Shown here: positions 33,537-45,427 of the stretch, piece after piece
How the letters are laid out: the number at the start of each line of letters is the position of its first letter
How positions within the stretch are numbered: the first letter of the stretch is position 1
Assembly: GCA_029378245.1 (NCBI GenBank)
Contig: JARKIF010000002.1
Span: forward strand, 1,178,001-1,242,000
From: Roridomyces roridus
Taxonomy: Eukaryota > Basidiomycota > Agaricomycetes > Agaricales > Mycenaceae
Direction of reading: 5' to 3'
Length of the DNA: 64,000 nt
The notes under the pieces: generated by a model
The model's input: the letters and a program-made list of their open reading frames with translations, nothing else
Database searches by the model: none
Told to the model about the DNA's origin: nothing
Position numbers and translations under genes: made by a program

Positions 33537-33991
33537 ATTGGGGCCGATCTTGTCTAGGGGGACAAGAAGAACAATAAAGCTGTCCTAGTCTTGACCCTTG
33601 AATGATTCAAAGCAGCAAGGCGTCTCGAGGGCCCCGAAATGGAGGGTGGTCGTTGACAATGGAGAGGAAGAAAAGAATCAAAAGATGGCCCATGAGCGCA
33701 ACAAGATAGACCCGGACACAGGCTAATCCGAGTTGCCTTCTTTGATCGTCGATCGCCGGGTTTCACGGAACGGCTGATACCATGCCCGTCCACCCCTGTT
33801 CACCCAGAGCTCGCTTGACCTGTCTATACTTGCGCTGCAGATTTTTGCTTCCGCCTGGCCTCGGTCTCGGCCACCCTGGTATTATTCAGCACTGCCCGAA
33901 GTAAAAAAAGTCGGGGCACATTGCACAATTTAAAAAGATAACGGCTATCGGAAACGGAGCAGGTGGAGGCACGGAAGGGCACGGAAGGGCT
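33537..33991. other. Intergenic, no gene seen
   Basis: Arrestin-like promoter on the left and 3' flank of sphingosine-phosphate lyase on the right, with a short direct repeat CACGGAAGGG twice at 33970-33989. Confidence 0.45.
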
Positions 33992-36080
33992 CTATGCCTT
34001 GTACAAGGTATCCAAAAACGCCTCCGCCAGTTGGCCCACCATCGCCGGGCCCACAGCACTGGAATTACCCAGCCCTTAAAACATGTTAGGGACGAGATCG
34101 TAAAAGAAAATGATAGGAACCCACCGTAAACCGCCACCATAGTTCCCTTCCCAGACGGTTGCGTCTTTGCCTCCCTCACCGAATCCTTCAAATCCGCGAT
34201 GAACATGTCCACCGCATCAACAGTGAGGCGCTGCACGGAACAGCATCAGCAAAGTGAGATCTAAAACGCCGAGGTAACGCACCGTGCACGCAATGTGGAC
34301 CGCCGACGGGTTGCTCAAAGCATTCAAATGCCACCCACGCTGCGACATCTTGTCCCCGACCTCCAGCACATTCACCTCAGCATTCTTGGACCCAAAAGCG
34401 ACGACCGATGCCGGAGGGGACCCCAGAATGTAAAGCTCCGGAATGGAAGCTTCAATTGTATCCGCAATCCTCCGCGCACACGTCACAATCTGGCGACACG
34501 ACTCGAGGTACCCACTTCAAGGTGTTCATCAGTCAGGGAGAAATAATGTTCAACAACTCGTACTTTGACCCCATATACTGCATGGCAGCCCACGTCCCTG
34601 CAATCAAGGCACCAGGTCGAGACCCAGACAAACTGGGACTGGCGTAGACCCCACCAACCCAATCGGGGTTCACGTAGTACTGATAGCGACGTAGTTGGGC
34701 GTCCCGGTACATTATCACTGACGAACCCTGCCACGTCCAAAATAAGCAGATGATCCACGGGAAGTTTCGGGACTCGGTACCTTCGGAGCGAACCCATACT
34801 ACAACACGTCAATATAGCACAAGGCGCAGACAGCTGAGAACAACGCACCTTGTGGGTATCGCAGCTAATGGCTGTAACGCCCGGCACCCTGAAATCGAAT
34901 GGGTGAACTTTGTACTTGCCATTCACGCCCTCGGATAATCCGGCCTTTTCGAGGAAGGGAACGATGAAGCTGCCCAAACAGCAGTCGACGTGAAGGCCGA
35001 TACGGTGCTGGACCGCGAGTTTTCCCAAGGCCTCAATGTCGTCTTGACATCCGTCAGGGAAGTTTATGGTCGAGCCGACGAGCTGCGGGTGCTCAAGAAA
35101 AAAACCACACGGAGAGAAGGATAATGACGTACCATTATCGTGTTGGGATTTCTGGCGAGTGTGAGAAACGTGTGGCCATGCAGAGAGAATCACATTACAT
35201 TGCGCGTTTGACGGCTCTCATATCAACTTTGCGAGTTATCGGGTCGACCGGGATGCTGTGGACCTTGATCTTCAGATATGCTGCGCCCTTGTCGAATGCC
35301 GCGTGGCCCGAAGCAGGCATAATCCTATATGCAATATTAGTCGCATACAATGGAGACGACAATTGAGACTTGCAGCTCAGGTTCCGTGATACCCTTCACA
35401 GCACGGGCCCAGTCCCGGTGCGTTTTGACAGACATGATAATGGACTCGGTGCCTCCGGAGGTCATGGTCCCCGCACCGTCCGGGTTGTTGTACAGTCTGA
35501 GCGTCATCGCGACAATCTCGGCTTCCATTTTGCGGATAGTGGGGAATACGTCGGGGTGGAGAGGATTCGAGACACAGTATTTGGCGTAGGCTGCGACGAT
35601 GACGCGCTCCATGTCGTCTCCGCCGTCTGACAAGTTACTCAGTACAATCCACGACAAATGATTTGACAACGCACGGTATACGGCGCCAGAGAGCTTTCCT
35701 GCCTTCCAGGTGTTGGGCTTGCCCATTTCCTGGTCCATTTTCTCCATCTCGGCCAAAATCCACTCGGGTGTGTGGCCCTCAGCGGGAAGAGAAAGATGAC
35801 GAGTAACATCGGCGCCTTTAGCCACCAGTGAGTTCTCAATGTCCAGCCTGGCCTTGTCCATCTCGGTTTTAACTTTCCTGCGAGCGGCGGGGAGGCGCAA
35901 GGCGAGCATGATGATGTACTGTGCAATCCATGTGTACAACTCGCGCGCTGTCGTGAAGAGACCTCTGGCGCGGAGATGACGCTGGACCTTGATGGAGTGC
36001 CTCAAGACGACATAGAAGAAGAGGAAGGTCTTGACAGTTTCGTAGGTCTTGGAAGAGAGGATCCTACGGCCAGACTCCAT
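33992..36080 (-). CDS. DPL1: Sphingosine-1-phosphate / dihydrosphingosine-phosphate lyase
   Basis: A PLP-dependent ER enzyme that cleaves long-chain-base phosphates to a fatty aldehyde and phosphoethanolamine. About nine exons. The N-terminal part has a membrane segment ([13 protein letters not shown]) and [11 protein letters not shown]. The PLP domain shows [51 protein letters not shown] and the Schiff-base lysine block CDTHK, joined by splicing to YGFAPKG and then [35 protein letters not shown]. The C-terminus ends [12 protein letters not shown] with stop at 33992-33994. One exon (TATGGGTTCGCTCCGAAG) is only 18 nt, between two introns. All joins examined keep frame. Confidence 0.93.
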
Positions 36081-36110
36081 CGTTGAGGGAGAAGGAGACG
36101 CGCTTGAAAA

Positions 36111-36765
36111 CGACCGTGACGCACATTGACACGTGTTTGCGCCATGATGACCAATTTTTCTTGCGAAACGTTCAACTGCGACTCGGACTGCTGGCTAGCC
36201 CAAAGCTGGTGCGGGCCAGTGGTATTTATTCGTCAACACGCTGCAACTTCAAAGTTGTGGAGCTCTCTAAAGTCTTTCGCCCTCGATTTGGAGTAGTTCG
36301 TTCTACGATGAATTCTTGATACGCAAGAACGCCTCATTCAAAGCTAGGTCTAGCTAGACGCAGCCAGCGACGTGTTCGACGACTTGTTTTACATATTCAC
36401 AACGGGTACCTTCAATTTCATTGCTTGGATGTGGAATCTCGTCAGCATCCGACTCAACACTCGTACCGTTTGACCGAGTCACCGACGACCAACGAAATGC
36501 CACCACTGCCACTGACCAGGAATACGTGGACCTGTGCCACTCCGCACGAATCTGGTACTTCAGGAAAATCGTTTCTCGAATCCCGGGACTCTTCATGACG
36601 TTCCCCTACCAGAGGCGCTTTTCTCCTCAAAGCGCAAATTCCACTCGGCGCCAATCCTGTCAAGCGTAGTCCACGGGATATCCTGGACCAGTTCTTGCGT
36701 ATGGACTTTTCGGCGGGCTGCTCGTCGCAGGCTTTGTGACGAGTCTCATGCAACGCGCTCAGAGA
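36111..36765 (+). repeat. Upstream unit of a tandem duplication of the MFS gene's 5' region
   Basis: Starts near GACCGTGACGCACATTGACACGTGTTTGCGCC and matches the sequence from about 36766 onward, which begins GACCGTGACGCAGATTGACACGTG. The shared part includes the MFS promoter (GTCAACACGCTGCAACTTCAAA, ATGTGGAATCTCGTCAGCATC) with many small differences, so the duplication is not very recent. It lies between the divergent lyase gene and the MFS gene. Confidence 0.75.
36572..36760 (+). pseudogene. Internally deleted 5' fragment of the MFS transporter gene
   Basis: CTTCATGACGTTCCCCTACCAGAGG corresponds to codons 12-25 of the intact gene, then jumps directly to CGCTTTTCTCCTCAAAGCGC, which in the intact gene lies about 650 bp further on (37965). 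It continues to GTGACGAGTCTCATGC, where it stops against the start of the next duplication unit. The start codon region is also lost. It is a remnant without coding potential. Confidence 0.75.
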
Positions 36766-37244
36766 CCGTGACGCAGATTGACACGTGTTTGCGCCATCGA
36801 GATACGATGACAATGCGTTGACCAACTTTGCCGCTTTCCTCCAGTCCGAGGCCAAACGTCCAACTGCGGGACACTGGCTAGCCAAAGCTGGTGCGGGTCA
36901 GTGGTAATTGTTCGTCAACACGCTGCAACTTCAAACTTGTGGAGCTCTGCAAAGTCTTTTGCCCTCGAATTGGAGTGGTTCGTTCTGGGATCAATTCTTG
37001 ATACGCTCGTTCATAACTAGGCATACGCTATAGCTAGGCGCAGTCAGCGACGTCCTCGACGACTTGTTTTAACGCCTTGGAGTCAGATTTTATCGCTTAT
37101 CAGATGTGGAATCTCGTCAGCATCAACACGATCTCGTCGTACCGCTTGGCCGACCACCGGAATGCCACCAGGAATGCGTGGCCTTGTGCCGAACCACACG
37201 ACATTGATACTTAAAGAAGATCATTCGTCTTCCGTTTCATCATC

Positions 37245-39046
37245 ATGGCCTCGACAACTCATCCCCGTACCTCCTCGAATCCCGAGGCTCTTCATGATGT
37301 TCCCCTACCAGAGGACGGAGTTCTTACAGGTAGAAGGCTTGCAGTGGTCTTCATTGCCATGATGTTGTCCATATTGCTGGTAGCACTTGACCAGACCATC
37401 CTTGCCACCGCTCTTCCCCGAATCGCGTCCGACTTTGACGCGTTTTCTCTTCAGGGATGGGTCTCTTCTGCCTACATCCTTTCGCAGACCGTCTTCATTC
37501 TCTTATACGGCCAATCGCTGCGCTTGTTCGCAGCAAAATACCTCATGCTGTCTTCCATCGCCATCTTCGAGGTCGGATCCCTCGTGTGCGGTGTCTCCAA
37601 GAATGTGGATCAACTCATTGCGGGGCGGACCGTTACGGGTGTGGGTGCTGCTGGAATTTGTGAGTCTGCTCTTCTCTTGTTGTCGCCATACTCGCTACTA
37701 AACTTGATCCTCCAGATGTCACAATGTTCCAAATCATTTCTCAAGTAACCCGGCTGGAGGATCGCCCGCGTCTGTTCGGTTTTTTCGGAGCTGTCTTTGG
37801 CCTCTCCTCCGTGATAGGCCCGCTCATCGGGGGCGCATTCACCGACCACGTAACATGGCGTTGGTGTTTTCTCATCAACTTGCCTGTGGGTTAGTGTCTT
37901 GAAAAAAAACCTAAAAAACCTGATAGACTTATACCCGCAGGTGGCGTATCTCTCGTCGCGGTCACTTTTCTCCTCAAAGCGCAAACTCCACTCGGCGCCG
38001 ATCCTGCCAAGCGCCGTCCACGGGATATCCTGGACCAATTCTTGCGTATGGACTTTTTCGGCGGGCTGCTCGTCGCTGGCTTTGTGACGAGTCTCATGCT
38101 TGCGCTTCAATGGGGAGGTAATACCAAGTCATGGGGCAACTACGCGGTCATTGTCAGCTTCGTGTTTGCCGGTGTTCTACTCGTCGCCCTCGTTTTTTGG
38201 GAGATTTTCATGAAGGAACGTGCAATGGTGCCAACTGCCATCTTCCACGGCCGTAGCGTGTGCGACCTCTTTCCTCTCTTCCGTTTCCTTCACTTACCGT
38301 TATTGAATCAGCTACGCGATCATCGTCTACGCATTCCTCACCCGCTTCTCCCTGCTCCTCTTCTCTTACTACCTCCCCATCTTTACCAAGCCGTACGCCA
38401 TCGCTCCGCCACCTCCTCAGGCGTGAACCTCCTACCCTTTGTCCTCGGGCTCGTCTTCGGCGCCATCTTCTCCGACCAACTCGTCGGCCGAACAGGCTAC
38501 TACTTCCCCTTCCTCGTCCTGGCCCCAATCTTCCTCGGCATCGGTTCCGGCCTCTGTTACACCATCACTCCCAACATCTCCAACGCCCACATCATCGGGT
38601 ACCAAATTCTCGCTGGCATCGGCACCGGTTTGGGCATGCAGAACAGTTTGATCGCCATGCAGGCCGAGATGCGGCATGATTCAAAGTTGTTGGGTCAGGC
38701 TACGTCCATGGCGTCGTTCGCTCAATTCCTCGGTGGGACGCTTGGTCTGGGTGTCGCGGAGCCCGTGTTCTCCTCCGAGCTGAGCAAGTACCTCAAGCAA
38801 TATGCACCCGAGGCGCCTGCGTCGATCGTCAAGGAAAGTCCGACGGCGATATACACGGACCTTCCGGCGGAGATGATTCCGGGTGTGGTGTTGAGCTATT
38901 CGAAAGCTTTGAGGATCGTGTTTGTTATTGGGGTGCCTGTGGCGGGTATTGCGCTGATCTCTTCAGTGTTGATCAAGAATATTCGGATTACTCCAAAGGC
39001 AAAGGGAGATGAGGAGGAGGTCAAGGTGGAGAAGGCGGAGCTTTGA
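37245..39046 (+). CDS. MFS multidrug-type transporter (DHA2, 14-TM), with a one-base frameshift
   Basis: Begins [20 protein letters not shown]; the first membrane helix and motif are [20 protein letters not shown]. Introns at about 37658, 37893 and 38260 are removed. The stretch before the last domain reads [18 protein letters not shown] and [20 protein letters not shown]. After the third intron the helix [20 protein letters not shown] runs into LPIF and then loses frame: CATCTTTACCAAG should have one more T to continue as [20 protein letters not shown]. The downstream frame is good to the end ([20 protein letters not shown]). Proton-driven export of small molecules is the family role. The lesion near 38390 may be real or an assembly error. 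Confidence 0.85.
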
Positions 39047-39222
39047 AAAATATATTACAAGAATACAGTAATAAGAATTAATCCTTCATCTCCGCTCCGT
39101 AAACGTTTTATTTCTCGAGACCGAGTTGAGCACGACCTGAATGAATCGATTTCAAAGGCCGGTGAGACATGGTCGGAGTTCGGATGGAGATGATGGATGT
39201 GTGAAAGTGCACATCGGAACTC

Positions 39223-39812
39223 GGGGAGAGATGCGTGTGTCTAATGATGTCTAATGGCCACCAGTGAGTATTCGATGGAACGAAAAAGTGGCAAAAGGAA
39301 ACGACTTACCTTCTATACTTACCTTTGACCTACCTGTTTTGAAGCATCTTTGAATTCTTCATTCTTGAGGCCTTCTGTCTTCAAGTCTTCTTTCTTGTTG
39401 TTGAGGTCTTCTTTCTTCATTGAGGAGGTCTTCTTTCTTGAAGTCTTCATTCTTGAGGTCTTCATTCTTGAGAGGTCCCAGAATTGTGCATCCTTAGGGA
39501 TTCGAACCCATCACCTCTTGAGAGAGGGGGTCGAGTTGCAGGAGCTTTGTACAACTCAGCCAAGGAGTCATGAAAACATGCCAGGTGAACCTGGCTAAGT
39601 GCACGTTTGCTGCAGTGTGATTTGGTAGAGAGACGACGCTGGTACTCCGCGGTACCCACAGGCCCACAAGGGCCCACAGCGATGGGGCTGCAGATGTTAC
39701 TGTACGACTCCGAGTCGTTCGTTGAGGAGAAGATGGTGCAGTGATGCCATTCGGATCACGGGGATAGCGAGGACGCGTCGTCAACGTTACTTTTGATGCG
39801 CCGATCACGTGG
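39223..39812 (-). repeat. ~600 bp interspersed repeat with tRNA-like core, copy 2
   Basis: Inverted relative to copy 1 at 28239-28846 and aligned from end to end, with the purine-rich tract appearing here on the plus strand as CTTCTTTCTTGAGG repeats (39350-39475). Its left-hand (head) end lies about 55 bp upstream of the ATG of the F-box gene at 39868. No target-site duplication seen. Confidence 0.7.
39487..39572 (-). other. tRNA-like segment inside repeat copy 2
   Basis: On the minus strand it reads TGACTCCTTGGCTGAGTTGT (box A) and GGGTTCGAATCCC (box B), then TAAGGATGCA. Both boxes are kept while surrounding bases differ from copy 1, which supports selection on, or recent activity of, a pol III-type promoter. 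Confidence 0.55.
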
Positions 39813-39867
39813 TCCCGTGAAGGCGACGTCGGCCTTGTCACGGTTCTGTCTCTATTGTACACTCAGA

Positions 39868-41488
39868 TGTCTCTGTCCACTTGCTCTGCGTGCGGTTCCA
39901 CAGTGTGCAATCCAACAGGCCCGGACTGGGCTACACCCGTTCCTGGTGCGAATCCATGGACCCTCATGCGGTGCCAACAGCTCGCAACGACGAACGAGGT
40001 TCCGAATAGTGCCGAGATTGCATTCGCCCGGGACCTCACCTCACGGACTGCCGTTCGTTTGACGAGCCTGGATGACGAGATACTCGCACTCGAGGATCGC
40101 CTGGAGCACCTGAAAGCAGAGCGTGCACAGCTGTTCAAGTATCACTCCGACAACGTTTCCATCCTTTCCCCCCTTCGGCGGATGCCTCCCGAAGTGCTTA
40201 CCGACATATTCTCGTGGACGTTACCTGCTCTTCACCCAATGCATGGGAACGCGCGCGACGTAAATCAGAGCCCCTGGACTCTTGCCCAAGTTTGTCGTCG
40301 CTGGAGAGATGTTGCTCTATCTACGTCTTCTTTATGGTCAACCATCGTGGCCATCTACGACGCTGATAATGCTCCGCACCTTGCCATGATCAGGACTCAA
40401 ATCGGGCGGGCCCGCCGATCGCTCAAATTTGTTTCCACGGGTCCGAGGATGTCGATTCCACCTCTCAACTGAAAGTTTTCGAGTTCTTATCGGAGCACTC
40501 TGCTGACTGGGAAGTCCTCGATCTGTGCTTGACTGCACCTCTGACTCCTCTCTTGGTCGTGCTTCGCGGCCGCCTCCCGTCCCTCCGGAAGCTGAGGCTT
40601 GAGTGGGACAAGGCAGAAAGTCAGATTGGGGTGCATTCCATTGAATGCTTCGAAACCGCGTCCTCATTGCGGACGGTCAGCATCCACCCGAATCCATACT
40701 TCGGGCTTATCCCTGTCCCTTTTCCTTCGCACCAGCTTACAACGTACCGATTGATTGGGCCATGGGAGACCCACCAGCGTATTCTGCAAATGGCGCCGAA
40801 CCTCGTCGAGGCCCGGTTGACGGTCCTTTGCGATGATGACACTGTCCGGCCAGAGCCCGGCGGTCTGACGATTGCTCTTCCGCATTTGGAACGTCTTCAT
40901 GTCACTCGTGTGGAGGCCTTGAACTACCTTCGGGCTCCGAAGCTGGCTGAATTAGGTGTCTGGATCACAGAACCTGGATCCCTCATTGCCACTTTGGACG
41001 CCTTCCTCCTCCGTTCCTCATGCACTCCATACCGGCTCTGCATTGAAGGGTTACCACATGCCCCTACCACTGCAGAAATCCTCAAGAAACATCCCTTCAT
41101 CACCAGTCTCACCATCATTTACGGCTCCAACCGTTCTAGAGCTGTTGCAGGACTGGACGGGCACTTAATCATGCTCACCGAGGGAGATCCGCCTGCGTTC
41201 CCACATTTATCCGAGATTTCTTTCGGATTGATGAAAACAATGCCCGTCGATTTTCCTCTTTTCCTTCAAATGCTCCAGTCCCGTCGTCGGACGGTTGAGC
41301 GCTGCGCTCTTGCCTCGGCCGCTTTGCTTACGTTTGAAGGTCCTGAGCCCGATCCTGTGACGCTTGCCGGGTTGGATAACCTTTCCAGAGATGGATTAAA
41401 GCTTTCGATGGGATCGGACCCAGAGGCACAACAGACCTTTCTGCGCTGGACGTTTTGTGTCGGCCCCTCTGCAGGTTTGAACCTGTAA
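39868..41488 (+). CDS. F-box domain protein (copy B), one-base frameshift
   Basis: Closely related over its whole length to the gene at 29128 (same start MSLSTCSACGSTVCNP, same coiled coil, F-box LRRMPPEVLTDIFSW, same C-terminal LRR-like part). Near 40430 the frame is lost: copy A codes LKICFHGSENVDSSSQLE, while here CTCAAATTTGTTTCCACGGG lacks one base, so the first frame stops at 40470. The second frame resumes (SEHSADWEVLDL...) and stays open to GPSAGLNL at 41488. The missing base could be a real lesion or an assembly error; if real the product ends just after the F-box and first repeats. Confidence 0.75.
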
Positions 41489-41860
41489 TTCAAGCAGTGT
41501 ATTTTCTCAACTTGACTTGTCTTTCGAACTGGAATGTTATCGACTCTGTTCTCCCGAGTTTCGATATAGGTGTTCAAAGTACCAGGTTGTCGTCCACGCT
41601 TGATACTCGCCGATAGCCATATGGAAACACAAGCGAATGAATTAAATCGTTTAGCATTTTATGTGTCCTGCGTCTGGTATAAACAGTGAGATAAAGGACG
41701 GAAGACCTTGACCTTGCCGTGACCAGTATGTTGCGTCCGTCTAACCACTCAGCGGCCTGATGCAGATCTGAGCAAAGAAATTGCGACGAAAACAGCCTGC
41801 CCGGACGATATCATATGGCATGCCATTTAATTTTATTGATTACAGAATGTAGCACTATTA
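41489..41860. other. Intergenic between convergent F-box genes
   Basis: 3' flanks of both genes. Nothing else recognised. Confidence 0.45.
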
Positions 41861-43304
41861 CTAGTCAAACTCGTCAATGGACACATCAAGTCCTTCCTCC
41901 CGAAGCTGCGCAATTTTCTCCCTGAATGATTCGCTAAAGTCCTGCACGTCCTCAGGAAACTCTTTGACAATCCGAAACGAAGCCCAGCGGGCTACCGGCG
42001 CACGTAGTTGGCTATCCGTCCACCAACGTGAGCATATCGTCCGTTCCAGCATCGTCTCGTCAAAGTGACCCTCCGAGTCGATGATTGACAGTCGTTGCAG
42101 TCGGGGTGCGTGATGGACTGTGTGCGTGTCGGAGTATTGGAGGGAGAGCAACGCAGCATCAACCGCATTGGGCCCTGCAAAACAATGATCTAGGTGGAGT
42201 TCCTCGATGCACGGGGACTCATGGATGAAGGAGAGGAAACCTTCAGATGGTATATTCAAAGGACCGATGAGCGTCAGTTGCCGGATGCTTGGAGACCGGC
42301 GCTGGAACGCAGAGAATCCTGCAGAGGACCAGGTGTACTCTGAGTAGGATGAGTCAATGAACAACTGCGTGAGCGCTGGGAGAGCGAGATGGGCGAAGAG
42401 TGGAGCGATGGGACTGTTATCCAAGCTCAGTTTCAGCGTCTTCAATCGGGAAAGCTGGGTGATTTGGTCGGAGGCGGGGGCAGGCGTTGGAGTCCAGGGT
42501 CTATACATGACGAGGCATGCATCCACGATATTGGTACATTGCACCAAAATGTCGAGAAGAACCTGGGCGGGTTCCGTCCGGCTGCCAAGGTTCAGTCTCG
42601 TGAGCTGAGACCACGGCATTGGGAAGGAACTCGCTCTCCGAGCGTTGACAGAGACATCGCAAAGGTGGGGTGCCCCCAAGAAACACTATCATGAAGGGAG
42701 AGATATCCGAGTCACAGTTTAATCGCAAACTTTCAAGGCTCTGCAATGCATCCGCAGGTACCCCGCTCAACTTGGAGATCTGGTCGTCGGAGTGGAAGCG
42801 CAAAGACTTCCATCGTGGCGCCAAATTAAAAATGAAATCCGAAAGAGGGGACTGTTTGCCAGAAATTATGACGGGGATCGGCAGAGGCGCTGAGCGCTCG
42901 AGGATAGTTTTTGCAGTGGCCAAAAGGCTCGGGGGCAGTACGTATACTGCACCGCCGTCGGCCCTAATTTCGAGGTGCTGCGTCCACAGCTGGGGTGTCG
43001 TACATGCCAAACGCCTCCAGTGCGCGCAGACTGCAGAGATAGCGAGCACTTGCTTCAGCCATCCACGTGCCTCGTTGACCGCTATCTGGAAGACCTCCAG
43101 CAACAATTCGGAGGGGAGTTGACGGATCGGTGCCACGAGTGGCTTGAGGGTGTTGACAGTATCCTGCTCTCGGTCTCGGAGGCGGATTAGGTTTTCAATC
43201 TCCGAATCAATACGGGCAATATTGGCCTCAGCCGCCCAAATGAGACCGCGGATTTTGTGCCACTCGTGGCTGGAGGGGGAGTGGGAGGAAATATTCTTCT
43301 CCAT
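41861..43304 (-). CDS. F-box domain protein, one-base frameshift
   Basis: From ATG 43304 (MEKNISSHSPSSHEWHKIRG) a coiled coil (ANIARIDSEIENLIRLRDRE) precedes the F-box IRQLPSELLLEVFQIAVNEA and AISAVCAHWRRLACTTPQLW. LRR-like repeats follow. At the G-run near 42668-42676 (CTTGGGGGCACCCC on the coding strand) the frame changes: with four rather than five G the protein would read MIVFLGAPHLCDVSVNARRA. The downstream frame continues to EEGLDVSIDEFD. An ATG 144 bp upstream is also in frame. Organisation resembles the gene at 14772 (same order of repeats) more than the 29128/39868 pair. Confidence 0.75.
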
Positions 43305-43647
43305 CTTGAATGGATGAATGCCACTGTGAACGTTTGAACTTCGAAGAGACCACACTGCCACATTTCGGTCTTTGCTTCCGCCCACTTTGATGTCACTCGA
43401 GCTCGACCGCCTCACGCTCCATGGCACCCAGAGGAAGCTCTCCTCCACCTTTAATAGGGAGTGCTATCTACTGCTACAGGGATGCAGGCCTTTGGCTACC
43501 CAACGCTACCAGCCAATGGCTTGAAGCTACCCAGGTCTACCTAAAGGGGGACTTGTCTACCCAGCTACCAGGGCTACTCGGACTACCCTGCGCTAGGTAT
43601 CCAAGCCGTTTTTTCCTGATGTACCCTCCTACTCCGTCCGGCAACGC
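43305..43647. other. Intergenic, divergent F-box and MYND gene
   Basis: Contains CTACCAG/CTACCC-rich sequence at 43470-43580 (for example GCTACCCAACGCTACCAGCC, AGCTACCAGGGCTACTCGG), a short degenerate repeat. No gene supported. Confidence 0.45.
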
Positions 43648-45413
43648 TTGGGCGACCTCAGTGTGCATCGTTTGCCCGACCAGGAACCCTCCCTAGGCAA
43701 AGCCTGCACCAAAACTCTGACTGGCCCCAAGTTGGAGTCTGTGACACTCACATATGACGCGTTAATGCTCTTCACGCGGCTCGTCCACCTGGTCGATCAT
43801 GACAATCCCGGACTCCGGGGAATGGTGCTGCAACTATGGGGCGAGGGCATCCGGAAATCCATGATTTTCCCAAGATTTTCCTGTATAATTCCGGTGTGGA
43901 TCTCAACGAGACCATCGGGAACAGCGGCAGGCCGATTCCTTTAACACGCGCAGAGATCACCTGAGTCCTTGTTCAGGCGCTGCTGGGGTGTGTCAACTCG
44001 AGCACGCTCTAGAAGAAGCTGGTCGTCGTGCCTGATATCGTCGGTCTCATTGGAAGGCTCTGGACCGAAAATTTGGCACTCGCAAACAACACGGTTCACG
44101 ACGAATTAATTTTCATCATCCAATGTATCCTGGAGAATCGGAAAACCGACTCGGTACTCTCCGTGCTGATCGACGCTGTCGGTGGAGCCAAGACTTTCAT
44201 GGAGGCCGCGTTGGACCGTTTCCGACGCCTCTCATCGGTTGGACAGGTCGTCGTCGAGGACATCGCCCCGCAGCTCATGTTCATCAGCTTCCTCACCGAA
44301 AACTTGATGATCCTCCACGACGTCATGCACGAAGTGGATGTGTTCTCCGCAACATTGCCTGCTATCGGCTCGTTGACTCAGAGAGCTGAAGGATCTATTA
44401 TCGTCGGAGGGTGCATACACATGATTATTCTACCGTACCTCCAACCAGGGCCTTCTGCAGACCTTATACGATGCCCGCATCGCCTTTTTATATTCTGAGG
44501 ATACCAAGGCTTTGGTTAAGGCTGTGGAATTCATTCTGAAGCACGTTATTGGTGCGTGCACTTACTATGATTGGCCAGTATATCGACCCTAATTTGCAGC
44601 CCTGAGCCTCGTTTTTCGCTCCGTTCTTCACGCTGTTGAGCGGTCGGACAGTGTCTTTATTGACTACGCAGAGTATCGAAGCGAAATCGACGTTCCCGCG
44701 TTACCAGAGTGGGAAACCTTTTATAATTACTATCTCATCACGTTTGCATCGAGAAACTCGCTGGATCGCGTATTCAGGGCGGGATGCGGTCTTTCAGCGG
44801 TAGGTTCAAGTAACCGCTTTGTGATGTCTTCTCACTACTCATTCAGTGTGCGAAACGTGATGATAATGGCGATTTTAAGAGATGCGGCAAATGTCAACAC
44901 GAAACGTGGGTGCTTTCAGTGAAATAACAACAACTCTCGTCTTGATTCTCAACGCAGGTATTGCAGCAAGGAATGTCAACAGCTTGCCTGGCGAGAACAA
45001 ATACTATTGCGTCAAGCAAGACAAATCATCAGGGGCCCACGTATGTACGTGGAAATTAGTTGAATCAGGTCCCCGTTATTGATTCAAAGTTTCAAACTGC
45101 AGTTCTCTGCCCCGTGTCTGACCGGGAGTTTGTCCGCAAAATGGCGATATTCGAAGTGCATCAGCATATGAAAACACTCTGGGAACGAATCCAGAGCCAC
45201 CCGACTCTGGCGGCGCCAAACGCCGATCTAATGTTCCAGGTTGATTTTACCACGGTTGAAAAGGACATCACCGTTGCGCCGGTGGACGAGTCCATGGATC
45301 CATCTCAAAGGAGAGGCAAAGCGTTCGTTTTCGGAAAGGTGAAAGCCGGCCGCGAGGTTTACATGGTACTTGCGCAGATGACTGGCATGTTCATGTTGAA
45401 AAAGTCACTTTAA
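43648..45413 (+). pseudogene. MYND-finger protein gene, decayed
   Basis: Several blocks read like a real protein: LESVTLTYDALMLFTRLVHL, then in another frame DFPKIFLYNSGVDLNETIGN, then VVVPDIVGLIGRLWTENLAL onward, and after introns LQTLYDARIAFLYSEDTKAL, ALSLVFRSVLHAVERSDSVF, the zinc finger CAKRDDNGDFKRCGKC...YCSKECQQLAW, and a C-terminal part ending MFMLKKSL at 45413. It is interrupted by a frame change near 43845, an in-frame TGA after LTRAEIT (about 43963) and a TAG in NSSTL-KKLVVV (about 44011). The finger also lacks the usual final His/Cys. Two substitutions to stop plus an indel make decay likely. The true start is not identified. Confidence 0.65.
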
Positions 45414-45427
45414 ACTACAGGATGTAC

